DNA of 64,000 nucleotides from Streptomyces capillispiralis (GCF_007829875.1 NZ_VIWV01000001.1:8010001-8074000), one strand, 5' to 3'; shown: positions 47,053 to 55,739, counted from the first letter of the stretch. The notes: a model not told the origin generated them from the letters alone. Translations and numbers: made by a program.

Positions 47053-47202
47053 TCAGCAGCCCTTCGGTGGGCAGACGCTCGTCACAGCGCCCCACGTGCT
47101 GACGTAGCCGTTCGTACCGATCGGCCGCCGCTCCACGGGTCGCAGGACACGGACGCGGGCGGCCGCCAGCCGCGAGGCGGGCGAAGTGAAACGGTCGGTC
47201 AC
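47053..47202 (-). CDS. 49-residue peptide with a C-terminal VCPPKGC tail
   Basis: GTG 47202 is preceded 7 nt by AAGGAGG, one of the best ribosome sites in the window. The peptide is basic at first (MTDRFTSPASRLAAARVRVL, RPVERRPIG) and ends TNGYVSTWGAVTSVCPPKGC. It could be a RiPP precursor with a Thr/Ser/Cys-rich core, a secreted-independent antimicrobial, or a leader peptide that sets nhaA expression. No lanthionine synthetase or other modifying enzyme is in the window. The family was not recognised. Confidence 0.55.
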   Translation of the reverse strand: MTDRFTSPASRLAAARVRVLRPVERRPIGTNGYVSTWGAVTSVCPPKGC

Positions 47203-47699
47203 GGCGACGCCTCCTTCGCTTCCGGTCCGCGGTGCTCTCGACGACACCCTAACAAGGCCCGGCCGCTCGTTCGGCGGGCCGCAGTCGGAGCAGCGCTACC
47301 AGGCACCGGTGCCAACCGTCGATCGCCGGACCATGCCTCGTCACGCCGGAACGCGTCCGACGGTACTCCCTACTCCTGAGGCGGACGATCCCCACCGGGA
47401 AGCCCCTGCCAACCCGCCATCACGACGCGTCCTGGGACGCCATCCGGAGCTGTTGGACCAGCTGACCGAGGGCATGTCCGGCAGTGAGTGACCTGACCAC
47501 ACTGCTGCTCAAGGTGTTCCGGCGCCGGGCGGACCGGCTCTCGCCCGCAGACGTGATGCGGCGCGCCCTGGCCGTGCCCCATCCCTTCGCCCTCCATCCC
47601 CGCCGCACTCGACGGGCACCCCGGTCCACAGGTGGTGTCACCGGCAGCATGGCGAACCGGACGGGTGGGAAACCGGGCGCCCGTGTCCTCCCCAACCGC
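47203..47699. other. Gene-poor stretch
   Basis: A GTGAGTGA overlap at 47484-47491 joins two short rightward open frames (one ending HPELLDQLTEGMSGSE, the other beginning MSDLTTLLLKVFRRRADRLSPADVMRRALA), which may be fragments of former genes. Nothing recognised with confidence. Confidence 0.35.
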
Positions 47700-48806
47700 T
47701 CAGAAGAGGCCTGCGTACCTGTGCTGCGTGAGGTTCGCGAGGATCTCGCGCAGCCACGGGCTGCGGGCGGGCGGCAACCGGACCAGGGTGCGCTTGAAGA
47801 CCGCTGAATCGATGCGGAACGCGTCGTCGACACTCGGCGGGGGCGGGTCGTCGCGAAGGATTGCGCGGGGCGCGACGTTCGACGCCGGGACAGGCAGCGG
47901 CGTCTCAGGGAAGACGAGCCGGAGCCACACCCCGAACGGCAGAGGTGCCACGTACGGCCGGGCGGCCGGGCCCGCCGGGGCCGTCGGGGTCCAGACCGTC
48001 CCGGTCTGTGGGTGGGACGGCACGAGGAGGATGTCGGCATCGGGGACGGACAGCCCCGGTCCGGCGAAGCCGGCGCGCCGTGCCGGCGGACCGACCGGCA
48101 GCAGGGCGTTCAGGGTGGGTTGGAACACCTTCGCGGGCAGGCCGTCCGGGACGGCCACCGGCCGGCCTTCCGAAGCCGCCAAGAGATGGGCGAGCGCCTG
48201 CCCGGCTGCCGCCTCCCACTGCGGGCTCCAAGCCCACCGGTGGCTCGCCCCGTACAGCGATCCCCAATGGGTGATCGGCTCGAACGGTGGCACACCCGTG
48301 CCCTCCGCCATGAGGTCGTCCCAGGAGAGCGGTACGGCGTCGGCGTCGACGCGGAGCCGGCGTACGGAGTCCGGGGCGAGCCACACCGCCTGCCAGAGCG
48401 AACAGTCGTCGATCCGGATCGCCACCGGCAGACCGCATGCCTCGCAAACCATGTTGGGACCGTCGGATCCGGCCAGGCCGCAGCAGGCGACGCCGCGCTT
48501 CTCCGGAATCAGCACGGCGCCACGGGTGTCTCCGGGTGCGATGACGATCGCGCCGGGTGCGCCGTCGGGCAGGGCGTGGACCGGCGCGTAGATGCCGCGG
48601 GCCTCAGCCTCCCGCGGACCGATGTCCTCCCACCTCCGCCACGGCGGCCCCCAGCGCTCCGGCTCCACGGCGAACGTCCCCGACTCCATCAACACCGGGA
48701 GCTGGAGCCCGTTCCCGTACGACTGATGGGCATGGACCGGCAGGGCCACCTGGGACAGCGGTGCGGTCAGCTCGGCGTCGCACCCCGCACACACGAAAAC
48801 GAACAA
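47700..48806 (-). CDS. Unrecognised protein with Cys-rich head
   Basis: 368 residues from TTG 48806 with GGAGGG a few bases upstream; the longer frame to 49037 lacks a ribosome site and has poor composition. It begins LFVFVCAGCDAELTAPLSQVALPVHAHQSYGN with a CxxC knuckle; a second set lies at KRGVACCGLAGSDGPNMVCEACGLPVAIRIDDC, suggesting a zinc site. Trp-rich segments follow (WGPPWRRWEDIGPRE, CSLWQAVWLAP, ITHWGSLYGASHRWAWSPQWE). I have seen similar conserved Streptomyces hypothetical proteins, but no function is assigned. Confidence 0.7.
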   Translation of the reverse strand: MFVFVCAGCDAELTAPLSQVALPVHAHQSYGNGLQLPVLMESGTFAVEPERWGPPWRRWEDIGPREAEARGIYAPVHALPDGAPGAIVIAPGDTRGAVLIPEKRGVACCGLAGSDGPNMVCEACGLPVAIRIDDCSLWQAVWLAPDSVRRLRVDADAVPLSWDDLMAEGTGVPPFEPITHWGSLYGASHRWAWSPQWEAAAGQALAHLLAASEGRPVAVPDGLPAKVFQPTLNALLPVGPPARRAGFAGPGLSVPDADILLVPSHPQTGTVWTPTAPAGPAARPYVAPLPFGVWLRLVFPETPLPVPASNVAPRAILRDDPPPPSVDDAFRIDSAVFKRTLVRLPPARSPWLREILANLTQHRYAGLF

Positions 48807-49362
48807 ATGCCCTCCGCTCGGGAAACAGGGGCATCCTCGCAGCTCGACGGCGGTCGGCCAACGCGTTTTCCGCACGCTCCTCACCCGCCCCTTGGCCGTC
48901 GTCTGCCTGAGCGACGCGCCAGTCGTACGTGACCCCCTCGGCCCGTACCACGATGAAGTACCTGGTGCGGGAGAGCGAGGCCGTCGCGTCGACACGGACT
49001 GGCCCGCCCGCGTCCAGGCCCTGGTCGAACGGGACATCGCCGCGGGGACCGCCGGGACCAGCTACGCCAGTCTCATCGAGGTGTTGTGGAGCCTTCGGTG
49101 GCCGGCCGGCCTGCCGTGCGGGCACCGTTGAACGGCTGGTGCCGGACGAGCTGCGGGGAGTGGTTCCGGCGGGGGTTCCGGAGGCACCGACCCGCCACCG
49201 GGCCGACGGACATGCGGACGGACGCGGGTGCCGTCGCCGCGGCAGTGCCCCTGAGCGTGTGTCGTCGGCCCGACCTGCCGACGCAGGCGCGCGTTCCGTC
49301 GCGCGCAGCTGCCGTGCCCCGGGCTACACTGCTCCGTTCCATCGCGACTGGAGGTCGTCCGG
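48807..49362. other. Gene-poor stretch
   Basis: Short open frames on both strands (for example 48892-49131 forward) have no recognisable domain. One reverse segment, RTRYFIVVRAEGVTYDWRV, looks protein-like and may be part of a lost gene. Confidence 0.35.
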
Positions 49363-49890
49363 GTGTTCACCGTACGGGTACTCGCCGCTGTTCCACTGAC
49401 TCTGGTTGTTCTCGCCCTGTCCGGCTGTTCTTCCCTCTGGAGCTGCACCGACACGGTGGCGCAGCGCGGTGAGGCCGGTGTCAAGGTGCAGGTCGAGGAC
49501 ACGTCAGGGCGGCCTCTCGGCGTCACCGCCGAGGTGGTCGACTGGAGCCTCGAGCCTCACCCGCAGGTGCCCGCCGAAGGTGACCGGGTCCGCTTCCACT
49601 ACCGCTTCGACGGCGCCGACGCGACGTCCGGCCCTGCGGTGGACGCGTGCGCGGTGGACAAGGAGCGCGTGGCGTTGGGGTGCCAGACGGTCCATTCGTC
49701 CACGGCGCTCGGGCAGGACGGTGACCTCACGGGTGACGACTGGCTCGCCGTCGAGCACCCCGAGCGGGTGGCCGGAGTGCTGTTCATCCCCAACGACCAG
49801 TCCTACGACGGGCGGACCTGCGAGCAGGACATCAAGGACGGCGGCGGGCCGCATCCTCCGGTACCAGCCGGCAGGGGAGACCAACTGTGA
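49363..49890 (+). CDS. Small lipoprotein, unknown function
   Basis: 175 residues from GTG 49363 with GGAGG upstream. MFTVRVLAAVPLTLVVLALSGCSSLWSC has lipobox LSGC. The mature part (VQVEDTSGRPLGVTAEVVDWSLEPHPQVPAEGDRVRFHYRFDG, CAVDKERVALGCQTVHSS, EHPERVAGVLFIPNDQSYDGRTCEQDIK) is beta-rich with Cys pairs and resembles no family I can name. Followed 119 bp later by a membrane-protein gene on the same strand. Confidence 0.7.
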   Translation: MFTVRVLAAVPLTLVVLALSGCSSLWSCTDTVAQRGEAGVKVQVEDTSGRPLGVTAEVVDWSLEPHPQVPAEGDRVRFHYRFDGADATSGPAVDACAVDKERVALGCQTVHSSTALGQDGDLTGDDWLAVEHPERVAGVLFIPNDQSYDGRTCEQDIKDGGGPHPPVPAGRGDQL

Positions 49891-50009
49891 ATCGTCATTC
49901 AGCCCGTCGGTGAACAGGCGGCGGCAGTTGATTGTAGGTGCGGCGAGGTCAAGCCGTCCGTTCCGCCCGCGCACTGACCTGACGGACATGCCGGAGGAGA
50001 AGGCACCGT

Positions 50010-50273
50010 ATGAGCAGGCTGCTGGAAGCGGTGTGTGCGCTGACCGTGGGCGTCCTCGTTGCACTCCTTGTGTGGGGTGCTGACCCTGGCGCCGTGCGGG
50101 TGGCGTGGCGGGAGGGCGAACTGAGCGGTGTGACAGTCGTGTTCGTGGCGGCCTGTTCGCTGTGGCTGGTGCTGTGGCGCAGGCGTACCGGGCGCGGCCG
50201 GCCGGCATGGCCGCTTGTGGTGCTGCTGTGCGGTGCGGCTGTCGCGCTGGTCGTGGCGGCCATGGCCGGTTGA
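50010..50273 (+). CDS. Small membrane protein, three helices
   Basis: 87 residues from ATG 50010 after GGAGAAGG. Hydrophobic segments: LLEAVCALTVGVLVALLVWGA, GVTVVFVAACSLWLVLW and PAWPLVVLLCGAAVALVVAAMAG, with a basic RRRTGRGR loop between the last two. Small proteins of this build are common near Streptomyces genes of unknown role. Confidence 0.65.
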   Translation: MSRLLEAVCALTVGVLVALLVWGADPGAVRVAWREGELSGVTVVFVAACSLWLVLWRRRTGRGRPAWPLVVLLCGAAVALVVAAMAG

Positions 50274-50393
50274 CCGGCGCAGGCAGGCAGGTGGGTTTCT
50301 CGTCCCGGTGGGCGGGAAGCCCCGCTACCCAGCACCCGCTCGCCCACTCGTCCGCTCCCGACGACGTCGCGTCACCGCAGTTTGGCGAAACCG

Positions 50394-51735
50394 CTACGCG
50401 GACGGACTGTCCGTGGCCGGGGACGGATCCGCTTCCGTCGTGGGCGCCGGGGCATGCCCGGTGGAGAGGTGTGCCTTTCGCCATGGCAGAAGGAGCGCGC
50501 TTGCCATGCACAGTACGCCGGCCATGAGCAGGGCACCGCGTACCCCCACTGCGGCGCCGATGAGACCACCGGCGACCAAGAAGACGGCCTGGCATGTCTT
50601 CGCACCGACGGACCACGAGGTGCCGACGCGAGACATGAAAGCGTCCGGTGTGGCCGCCATGCGATACGTGGTGAACGACGGGTTGAAGACCCCCGGCGGA
50701 GAAGAGCAGGCCGAAGTCGGCGGCCACGACGACGGTCACGCCGAGGGCACCGGAGGGTGCCAGCGGCAGGAGGACCGTCCACAGGGTGCGTGCCACACCG
50801 GACAGCAGCAGAATGCGACGCTGCCCGAATCGGCGGGTGAGCAGCGGGGTCAGGCGTGAGCCCAGCACGCCGCCGAGGCACGGCAGTCCCAGAGCGAGTC
50901 CGTACTGCCACGGTGCCAGGCCGAGTTCGTCCAGCATCAGGACGGCTATCAGCGGGGAGGCCATCATGACGGATCCGCCGAAGAGCAGAGCGTTGAGGAA
51001 CAACGGCCGCAGCCCTGGATGCCGCAGGAGGTACTGCCAGCCGGCCGCGATGTCCCGGCCCGGACGAGAGGTGGCGGCTCGTGCCGGTGGCGCGGGTTCA
51101 GGCTGCCGGATGCGACGGATGCCCAGTGCCGATCCGAAAAAGGACAGCGCGTCGACCACCATGGTGGCGGCCGCGCCCAGTGCCCCGATCAGAAGCCCAC
51201 CGACGAGCGGGCCGGCGCTGACACAGATCCAGTTGGTCGTCTCGAACAGGCTGTTGGCGCGAAGACGCTGCTCGGGCGGGACCAGTGCCTTCAGATGCGC
51301 CCCGCTCGCCGCATCGAACGCGACAGAGGCCGCTGTCTGGAGAACGCCGACGACACACAGTTGGTTGAAGGTCAGCCGGTCGAATGCCATGGCGACGGGA
51401 ATGCTCACCAGCGTCACGCAGCGAGCCAGATCGGCGGTGATCATGACCGGCCGCTTGTACTGGTGCTCGATACGCACACCGAGCGGCAGAGCGATCACCG
51501 CACTGGCCATCGCAGACAACGCGGCGAGTACAGAGACCTGCAACGCAGAGGAATCCAGCACCAGGAGGGCGATCAGCGGCAACGCCCCCATGCCGACGGC
51601 ACTGCCCGCTGCGCTGACCGCGTAGGCGGCCCACAACCACCGGAAGTCCTGCCCGAGCGTGCTCCGCCCTACCAACCGAACCTCCCGAGCAGCGAAGGCG
51701 CTCAGCGTAGTGACTCGAACCAACCACCGCCCCAT
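50394..51735 (-). pseudogene. MFS transporter gene with a single-base frameshift
   Basis: The first part (ATG 51735) encodes an MFS exporter: DFRWLWAAYAVSAAGSAVGMGALPLIALLVLD, LPLGVRIEHQYKRPVMITADLARC, ANSLFETTNWICVSAGPLVGGLLIGALGA, and about nine helices to FGLLFSAG. At 50690-50694 a run of five C (G on the coding strand) changes frame; removing one base restores VFNPSFTTYRMAATPDAFMSRVGTSWSVGAKTCQAVFLVAGGLIGAAVGVRGALLMAG to the stop at 50394. Either a real inactivating mutation or a sequencing slip in a homopolymer. The intact protein would have about 446 residues. Confidence 0.75.
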
Positions 51736-51783
51736 GATCAGGCCACCACCGGGCGCACCTCGAAGCTGAGATCGAAAACAGGT

Positions 51784-52650
51784 ACTGAACAGGTCGTCCT
51801 CGGCTTCCACCGCGCGGGCTGGCTCTGTGTGGCGCGAGGCCCGGCGCCGCTGGAGCACCAGGCGGCCCACACGCCGCACCTGCGAGAGGTGGGGGTCAGC
51901 AGCCGGCTGCTGGACCGCTCGGCCGTGCGCGCCCTCGAACCCGCCCTCGGACCCGCCCCGGGGCCCGGCGTCCATGGCGGAGTGCACTACGTCCATGACC
52001 AGTCGATCGACCCCGACCTGGTCAGCCGCACGGCGTGAGGCGGCACGTCCGCACGGTTCCTCGATGCCCGCGTCGTCGAGGTCGTCCGCGACGGCCGGCA
52101 CGTCCGTGCCCTGCGCACGGCGAGCGGCGAGGAGGTCACCGCGTCCGCCTTCGTCGTCGCCGCCGGGGCCGAGAGCAGGGCCGTCGGGCGGCTGTTCGGT
52201 GCCCGCCTGGACGTCGAGCCCGGCTGGGGGTTCAGCGTGGTGCCGTCCAGCGCCGACCCGGTCTGCGACCACCCCTTGATGTCGATCGAGGACCACGTCG
52301 TCGTCAACCCCGTCCCGGGCGCCGTGCGGCAGACCGGAGGCATGGCGTTCGGCGGCGGCACCTTCCGAGTCCCGGACCAGCACGAGGCACGGAAGCCGCG
52401 GGACGCGGCGAACCGGCTGCTCCACGGCCTGGTCAAGATCACGGAAGCGGGCACCGTACGGCGCAGCGCACGTCCGATGACCGCCTCGGGGCTGCCGATC
52501 GCCCGTCCCCTCGGCCCCGACAGGGTCGCCCTCACCGGCCACGGCACCCTGAGGATGACCCTGGCGCCGAGAGCGCCCAGGTCGCCGCCGGGCTTGTCGA
52601 CGACATGAGCGGGCGACGTAGCCCTGTGCGCACCCGCTGGTCCGTTCGCC
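51784..52650 (+). pseudogene. Relic of a DadA-like FAD-dependent oxidoreductase
   Basis: The reading FHRAGWLCVARGPAPLEHQAAHTPHLREVGVSSRLLDRSAVRALEPAL, then FLDARVVEVVRDGRHVRALRTASGEEVTASAFVVAAGAESRAVGRLFGARLDVEPGWGFSVV and MTASGLPIARPLGPDRVALTGHGTLRMTLAP is a D-amino-acid dehydrogenase/DAO-type flavoprotein. The FAD-binding N-terminus is gone, a TGA interrupts at 52036-52038, and after LAP (about 52566) the ending ESAQVAAGLVDDMSG continues one frame over. Three lesions make it non-functional. Confidence 0.75.
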
Positions 52651-52949
52651 GCCGGTCACGGCACGGACCGGGACGGCACCCCCTCCGTCGCCGCGATCAG
52701 TGCCTCGGACGGGGCGGAGGCGACGCCGCGGCCGCGGGCGGCGGGGCGGACGTAGGCGGAGTGCTCGCAGACATGTCCGCGTACACCCACCGGTCCGAGT
52801 CCCCGCTCGCCGCCGCCCAGCCGGGCACCGCCCCGCCTCGCCGTGGACGGTGAAGCGGCACTCCGGCGGTTACGCGGCGTCGAACGGCCTCCCGGGACGG
52901 CGGGTCGGTCTCGAAGACGGTGCCGCCCTCGCCGGTCCCCGCCTGCCGG
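52651..52949. other. Gene-free stretch
   Basis: Nothing recognised; low-complexity GC-rich sequence between the DadA relic and the methyltransferase gene. Confidence 0.4.
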
Positions 52950-54089
52950 TCATGGTGCCGGGGCCAGGCGCCAGAGGGAGGTTGTTTCCGCACGTCGTGC
53001 GGTGTGGAGTGGGTCGGCGGCGTCCTTGGCGCGTGGGTGACGGGGCTTGGTATCGATCTTGTCCACGACGCGGAGCCGTGCTGCCCGGACGGCGTCGAGC
53101 AGTTGCCGACGTGTCCGGAGTCCGAGGTGTTCTGCCAGGTCGGACAGGATGAGCCAGCCTTCCCCGCCCGGCCGGAGATGGGCGGACAGCCCCGCGAGGA
53201 AGCCGTGGAGCATGGTGCCGTCCGGGTCGTAGACGCCTTGTTCGACGGGGCCGGTCGGGCGGGCGGGGAGCCAGGGCGGGTTGCATACGACGAGGTCGGC
53301 GCGGCCTTGGGGGAACAGGCCGGGCCCCGACACCTCGATGCGGTCGGTCAGCGCGAGCCGGCGGACGTTTTCCGTGGCGCAGGTCAGGGCGCGGGGACTG
53401 ATGTCGGTGGCCACGACGTGCTGGATACCGCGGTGTGCCAGGACCGCGGCGAGGACACCGGTTCCCGTGCCGAGGTCGAATGCCGTACTGGTGGCGAGGC
53501 TGTGCCGGGTCGCCGGTGGCAGTGGCGCGTGGGCGACCAGGTCAACGTACTCGTCCCTGATGGGTGCGAACACGCCGTAGTGGGGATGGATACGAGTCCC
53601 GAGCGCCGGCACGACGAGTCCTTTCAGGCGCCATTGGTGAGCGCCGATCACTCCCAGCAGCTCGCGTAGGGAGACGGCGGTGCGCCCCTGTGGGGGGCCG
53701 TACGCCTCCAGGCATGCCTGTCGGACGTCGGGGGCCCGGCGCAACGTCAGTGTGTAGTCGTCGTCCAGCAGCACCAGGAGCTTTCCGAGGACACGGGCAC
53801 GGTGGCTGCTGCGGCGTCGGTGCAGGTGGAAGCTCTCGCTGGGAGACGTACCGGGCCTGGGGGGCTTGCGGTCGAGGCGACGGCCCATCGCCCGCATCAA
53901 TTGCCGGGCGTTGTGGAAATCGCCGCGCCAGAGCAGGGCCGTGCCTTCGCACGCCTGTCGGTAGGCGTCGTCGGCTCTCGTACGGTCGTCGGCGACGACG
54001 GTTAGCCGGGGCACAGGGGCGGCGTTCTCGGAATGCCAGCGGGCGGACTGGGGGGTGCTGTTCTCGGTCCAGTGGATGGTGGACACCAC
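52950..54089 (-). CDS. SAM-dependent methyltransferase of the NPPY class, behind an attenuator-like leader
   Basis: 379 residues. The C-terminal half is a class I methyltransferase: STAFDLGTGTGVLAAVLAHRGIQHVVATDIS (motif I and acidic ribose binder) and DLVVCNPPWLPA with Asn270-Pro-Pro-Trp, the N-P-P-[YW] motif of enzymes that methylate amino groups in nucleic acids or glutamine (RsmC/RlmG, HemK, Dam relatives). The N-terminal half is helical (YRQACEGTALLWRGDFHNARQLMRAMGRRL) and may bind the substrate. GTG 54089 or the next GTG follows GAGGAG; that ribosome site pairs within a hairpin. The leader structure suggests an antibiotic-inducible, perhaps rRNA-modifying, resistance enzyme; substrate unproved. 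Confidence 0.8.
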   Translation of the reverse strand: MVSTIHWTENSTPQSARWHSENAAPVPRLTVVADDRTRADDAYRQACEGTALLWRGDFHNARQLMRAMGRRLDRKPPRPGTSPSESFHLHRRRSSHRARVLGKLLVLLDDDYTLTLRRAPDVRQACLEAYGPPQGRTAVSLRELLGVIGAHQWRLKGLVVPALGTRIHPHYGVFAPIRDEYVDLVAHAPLPPATRHSLATSTAFDLGTGTGVLAAVLAHRGIQHVVATDISPRALTCATENVRRLALTDRIEVSGPGLFPQGRADLVVCNPPWLPARPTGPVEQGVYDPDGTMLHGFLAGLSAHLRPGGEGWLILSDLAEHLGLRTRRQLLDAVRAARLRVVDKIDTKPRHPRAKDAADPLHTARRAETTSLWRLAPAP

Positions 54090-54092
54090 GTA

Positions 54093-54141
54093 CTCCTCGT
54101 GGTCGAGCGTGCGGGGGCACGAAGAGCACTTCGACGAGGAG
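54093..54141 (-). promoter_or_regulatory. Hairpin masking the methyltransferase ribosome site
   Basis: CTCCTCG (54093-54099) pairs with CGAGGAG (54135-54141), and an inner TCGA pairs with TCGA after a 3-nt bulge. On the mRNA the GAGGAG ribosome site of the gene at 54089 is the 3' arm, so in this fold translation would be closed. Confidence 0.6.
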
Positions 54142-54153
54142 CAGACCGAACCG

Positions 54154-54176
54154 ACGCCTGTCCGTCGGACAGGCGT
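54154..54176 (-). promoter_or_regulatory. Leader hairpin 2
   Basis: Perfect 10-bp stem (54154-54163 with 54167-54176) and 3-nt loop, between the upstream ORF and the ribosome-site hairpin. It is stable enough to act as a pause or terminator, but no U-run follows. Confidence 0.65.
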
Positions 54177-54197
54177 GTGCGTTGAAGCAGGTGGCCG

Positions 54198-54254
54198 TTA
54201 CCGCTCTCGCGTCGAAGCGCGAGAGCGGACGTCCCAGACGACCATGCCGAGCAT
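54198..54254 (-). CDS. 18-residue leader peptide upstream of the methyltransferase
   Basis: ATG 54254 is preceded by GAAAGGGA (54269-54262, 7-nt spacing). The peptide is MLGMVVWDVRSRASTRER, ending at TAA. Its last codons make up hairpin 1. R-S-R and R-E-R fit the basic-x-basic pattern known to stall ribosomes with macrolides or ketolides in Erm leader peptides. The layout (short ORF, hairpin inside the ORF, hairpin over the downstream ribosome site) is that of translational attenuators of erm genes. That it responds to an antibiotic is inference. Confidence 0.55.
   Translation of the reverse strand: MLGMVVWDVRSRASTRER
54201..54228 (-). promoter_or_regulatory. Leader hairpin 1, inside the leader ORF
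   Basis: Perfect 10-bp stem (54201-54210 with 54219-54228), 8-nt loop, formed by codons 9-18 of the leader peptide. A ribosome stalled in the ORF would open it. Confidence 0.65.
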
Positions 54255-54382
54255 CAGGTGATCCCTTTCGGAGGAGTGGCAGAAGGTTCGCACAGGTGTT
54301 GTTCTGCCGCCAAGAACACACCCCGAGGCCGGATTTCGCAGAGGGATGCGGTGATCGCGGATCTACGGGTGACGAGCCGGTA

Positions 54383-55054
54383 TCAGGGTGAGGCGGCGCT
54401 GTGGATGTCCCGGTTCTCGAGGACGCGGCGTACGTATCCCCGGCGCGTCAGATTCAGTGCCGCTTGGCCGAGCTGGGCGGTGTCGGTCACCAGAACCGGT
54501 CCCAGGCGCAGAAGCTTCAGCAGCGGAACGATGGGGGTGACCGCGGCGCCGGCCCATCGGTAGGCAGCGGTCTTGGAGCGGGCCCGGTGGGAGGGCAGAA
54601 CGAAGCCGGGGCGCAGAGCGTACCCGTTGGGGAAGGTGGAGAGGATCGCGTTCTCGGTGCGCCCCTTGACGCGGGCCCACCGGAGTCGGCCCCGTTCGGT
54701 GCCGTCCGTGCCGCCGCCGGAGACGTAGACGAAGGTCAGGTCCGGATTGACTTCGTGGAGGGTCTGCGCGGCAGCCGTGGTGTACCCGTAGGTGATGCGT
54801 TCGTAGTCGTCGGGGTCCATGCCGGTGGAGCTGACACCGAGACCCCAGAAGCAGGCATCGGCGCCGGCGAGGTCGCCCTTGATTGCGGTGAAGTCCAGGA
54901 AGTCGGCGTGCACGATCTGACGCAGCTTCGGGTGCGTCAGATCCAGCCGCGTCCGCCCGACGGCGACGACCTGGGCGACATCGTCGGCGCGCAGGCACTC
55001 CTGGAGGAAGCCGTCGCCAATGAGGCCGCTGCCGCCGAAGACGACTACTTTCAC
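54383..55054 (-). CDS. NAD(P)-binding protein (atypical SDR, epimerase-like)
   Basis: 223 residues from GTG 55054 with GGAG 6 nt upstream, two bases after the stop of the SMI1-like gene, so translation is probably coupled. VKVVVFGGSGLIGDGFLQECLRADDVAQVVAVGR is a Rossmann GxxGxxG start; DACFWGLGVSSTGMDPDDYERITYGYTTAAAQTLHE and FVYVSGGGTDGTERGRLRWARVKGRTENAIL follow, with the Tyr-x-x-x-Lys pair replaced by an atypical R-V-K-G-R-T-E segment, as in HTATIP2-like atypical SDRs. It binds a dinucleotide and may be a regulator or reductase; substrate unknown. Confidence 0.8.
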   Translation of the reverse strand: MKVVVFGGSGLIGDGFLQECLRADDVAQVVAVGRTRLDLTHPKLRQIVHADFLDFTAIKGDLAGADACFWGLGVSSTGMDPDDYERITYGYTTAAAQTLHEVNPDLTFVYVSGGGTDGTERGRLRWARVKGRTENAILSTFPNGYALRPGFVLPSHRARSKTAAYRWAGAAVTPIVPLLKLLRLGPVLVTDTAQLGQAALNLTRRGYVRRVLENRDIHSAASP

Positions 55055-55056
55055 GG

Positions 55057-55629
55057 TCAACTCCAGTCGTCGCCGGTGTGCCAACGCCGTACCCACTCCT
55101 CGAAGCCCCATGCCTGGTCGCCGGGCGTCGGGACGGCGCCGACGTCGGCGACCATCCACACCTCGCCGCGGCGGGGGCCCGTGGTCAGCAGGAGCCAGAA
55201 CGACTGCCCGTCCTCGGACCCGAGAACAACGGACCCCTTGTTGAACGTGGCGTCGATCCGCGGGTCCTCGAATCCGACACTGTCATCGTCCTCCCAAACC
55301 CAAGCTGCCTCCAGGGGGAACGGTTCCCCTGGCTGACGCGGGCCGGGATCGGGCCACGTGTCGGGCAGCCAGCCGAGCGGCTGGAGACCGCCGTCGCCGG
55401 CGGGGCCCAGGCTCGATCCGTTGCTGACCTCCGCGATGAAGGTCCTGTACGGCTCCGGCAGGACCACCCCGTTCTCCTGCTCCCACTCCGCGACCGCTTC
55501 ATGCCCGAGCGCCGGCTCGCGCCACTCCGGCGGGAAGACGGAGCGCAGGAAGTCGAGAGTGGCTTCAGCGGGACGCTGATCACGTGTGTCGGTCACGGCA
55601 GCATGCTGCCAGAAGGGGCTGACAGCCAT
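55057..55629 (-). CDS. SMI1/KNR4-family protein
   Basis: 190 residues from ATG 55629 (AAGGCGG close upstream) or, less likely, GTG 55596. The SMI1/KNR4 fold is visible: ALGHEAVAEWEQENGVVLPEPYRTFIAEVSNGSSLGP, GLQPLGWLP, and GSVVLGSEDGQSFWLLLTTGPRRGEVWMVADVGAVPTP. In bacteria this superfamily supplies many immunity proteins against polymorphic toxins, but also housekeeping binders. First gene of a two-gene leftward unit with the NAD(P)-binding protein. Confidence 0.8.
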   Translation of the reverse strand: MAVSPFWQHAAVTDTRDQRPAEATLDFLRSVFPPEWREPALGHEAVAEWEQENGVVLPEPYRTFIAEVSNGSSLGPAGDGGLQPLGWLPDTWPDPGPRQPGEPFPLEAAWVWEDDDSVGFEDPRIDATFNKGSVVLGSEDGQSFWLLLTTGPRRGEVWMVADVGAVPTPGDQAWGFEEWVRRWHTGDDWS

Positions 55630-55739
55630 CGCGGCCGCCTTGCATACGACAGCCCACCAGGAGGGAGAAGGCCACGTGCTGGGGCGGAGGCGGGCCGGCA
55701 GGTGGGGCGTCGAGCAAGCCCCCGCACGGAGACCGGGGC

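Noticed and set aside
47484-47807. Short rightward frame after a GTGAGTGA overlap
   Set aside because: Only the first 30 residues look protein-like and the rest runs antisense to the Cys-rich gene; not enough for a gene call.
48892-49131. 79-codon rightward frame
   Set aside because: No ribosome site, domain or conserved look; left as part of a gene-poor stretch.
52950-54089. Calling the methyltransferase an Erm rRNA adenine dimethylase
   Set aside because: Erm enzymes have a different motif order and an N-[IL]-P-[YF] site in an RsmA-like domain; here the catalytic motif is NPPW in a C-terminal domain. Only the leader resembles erm genes.
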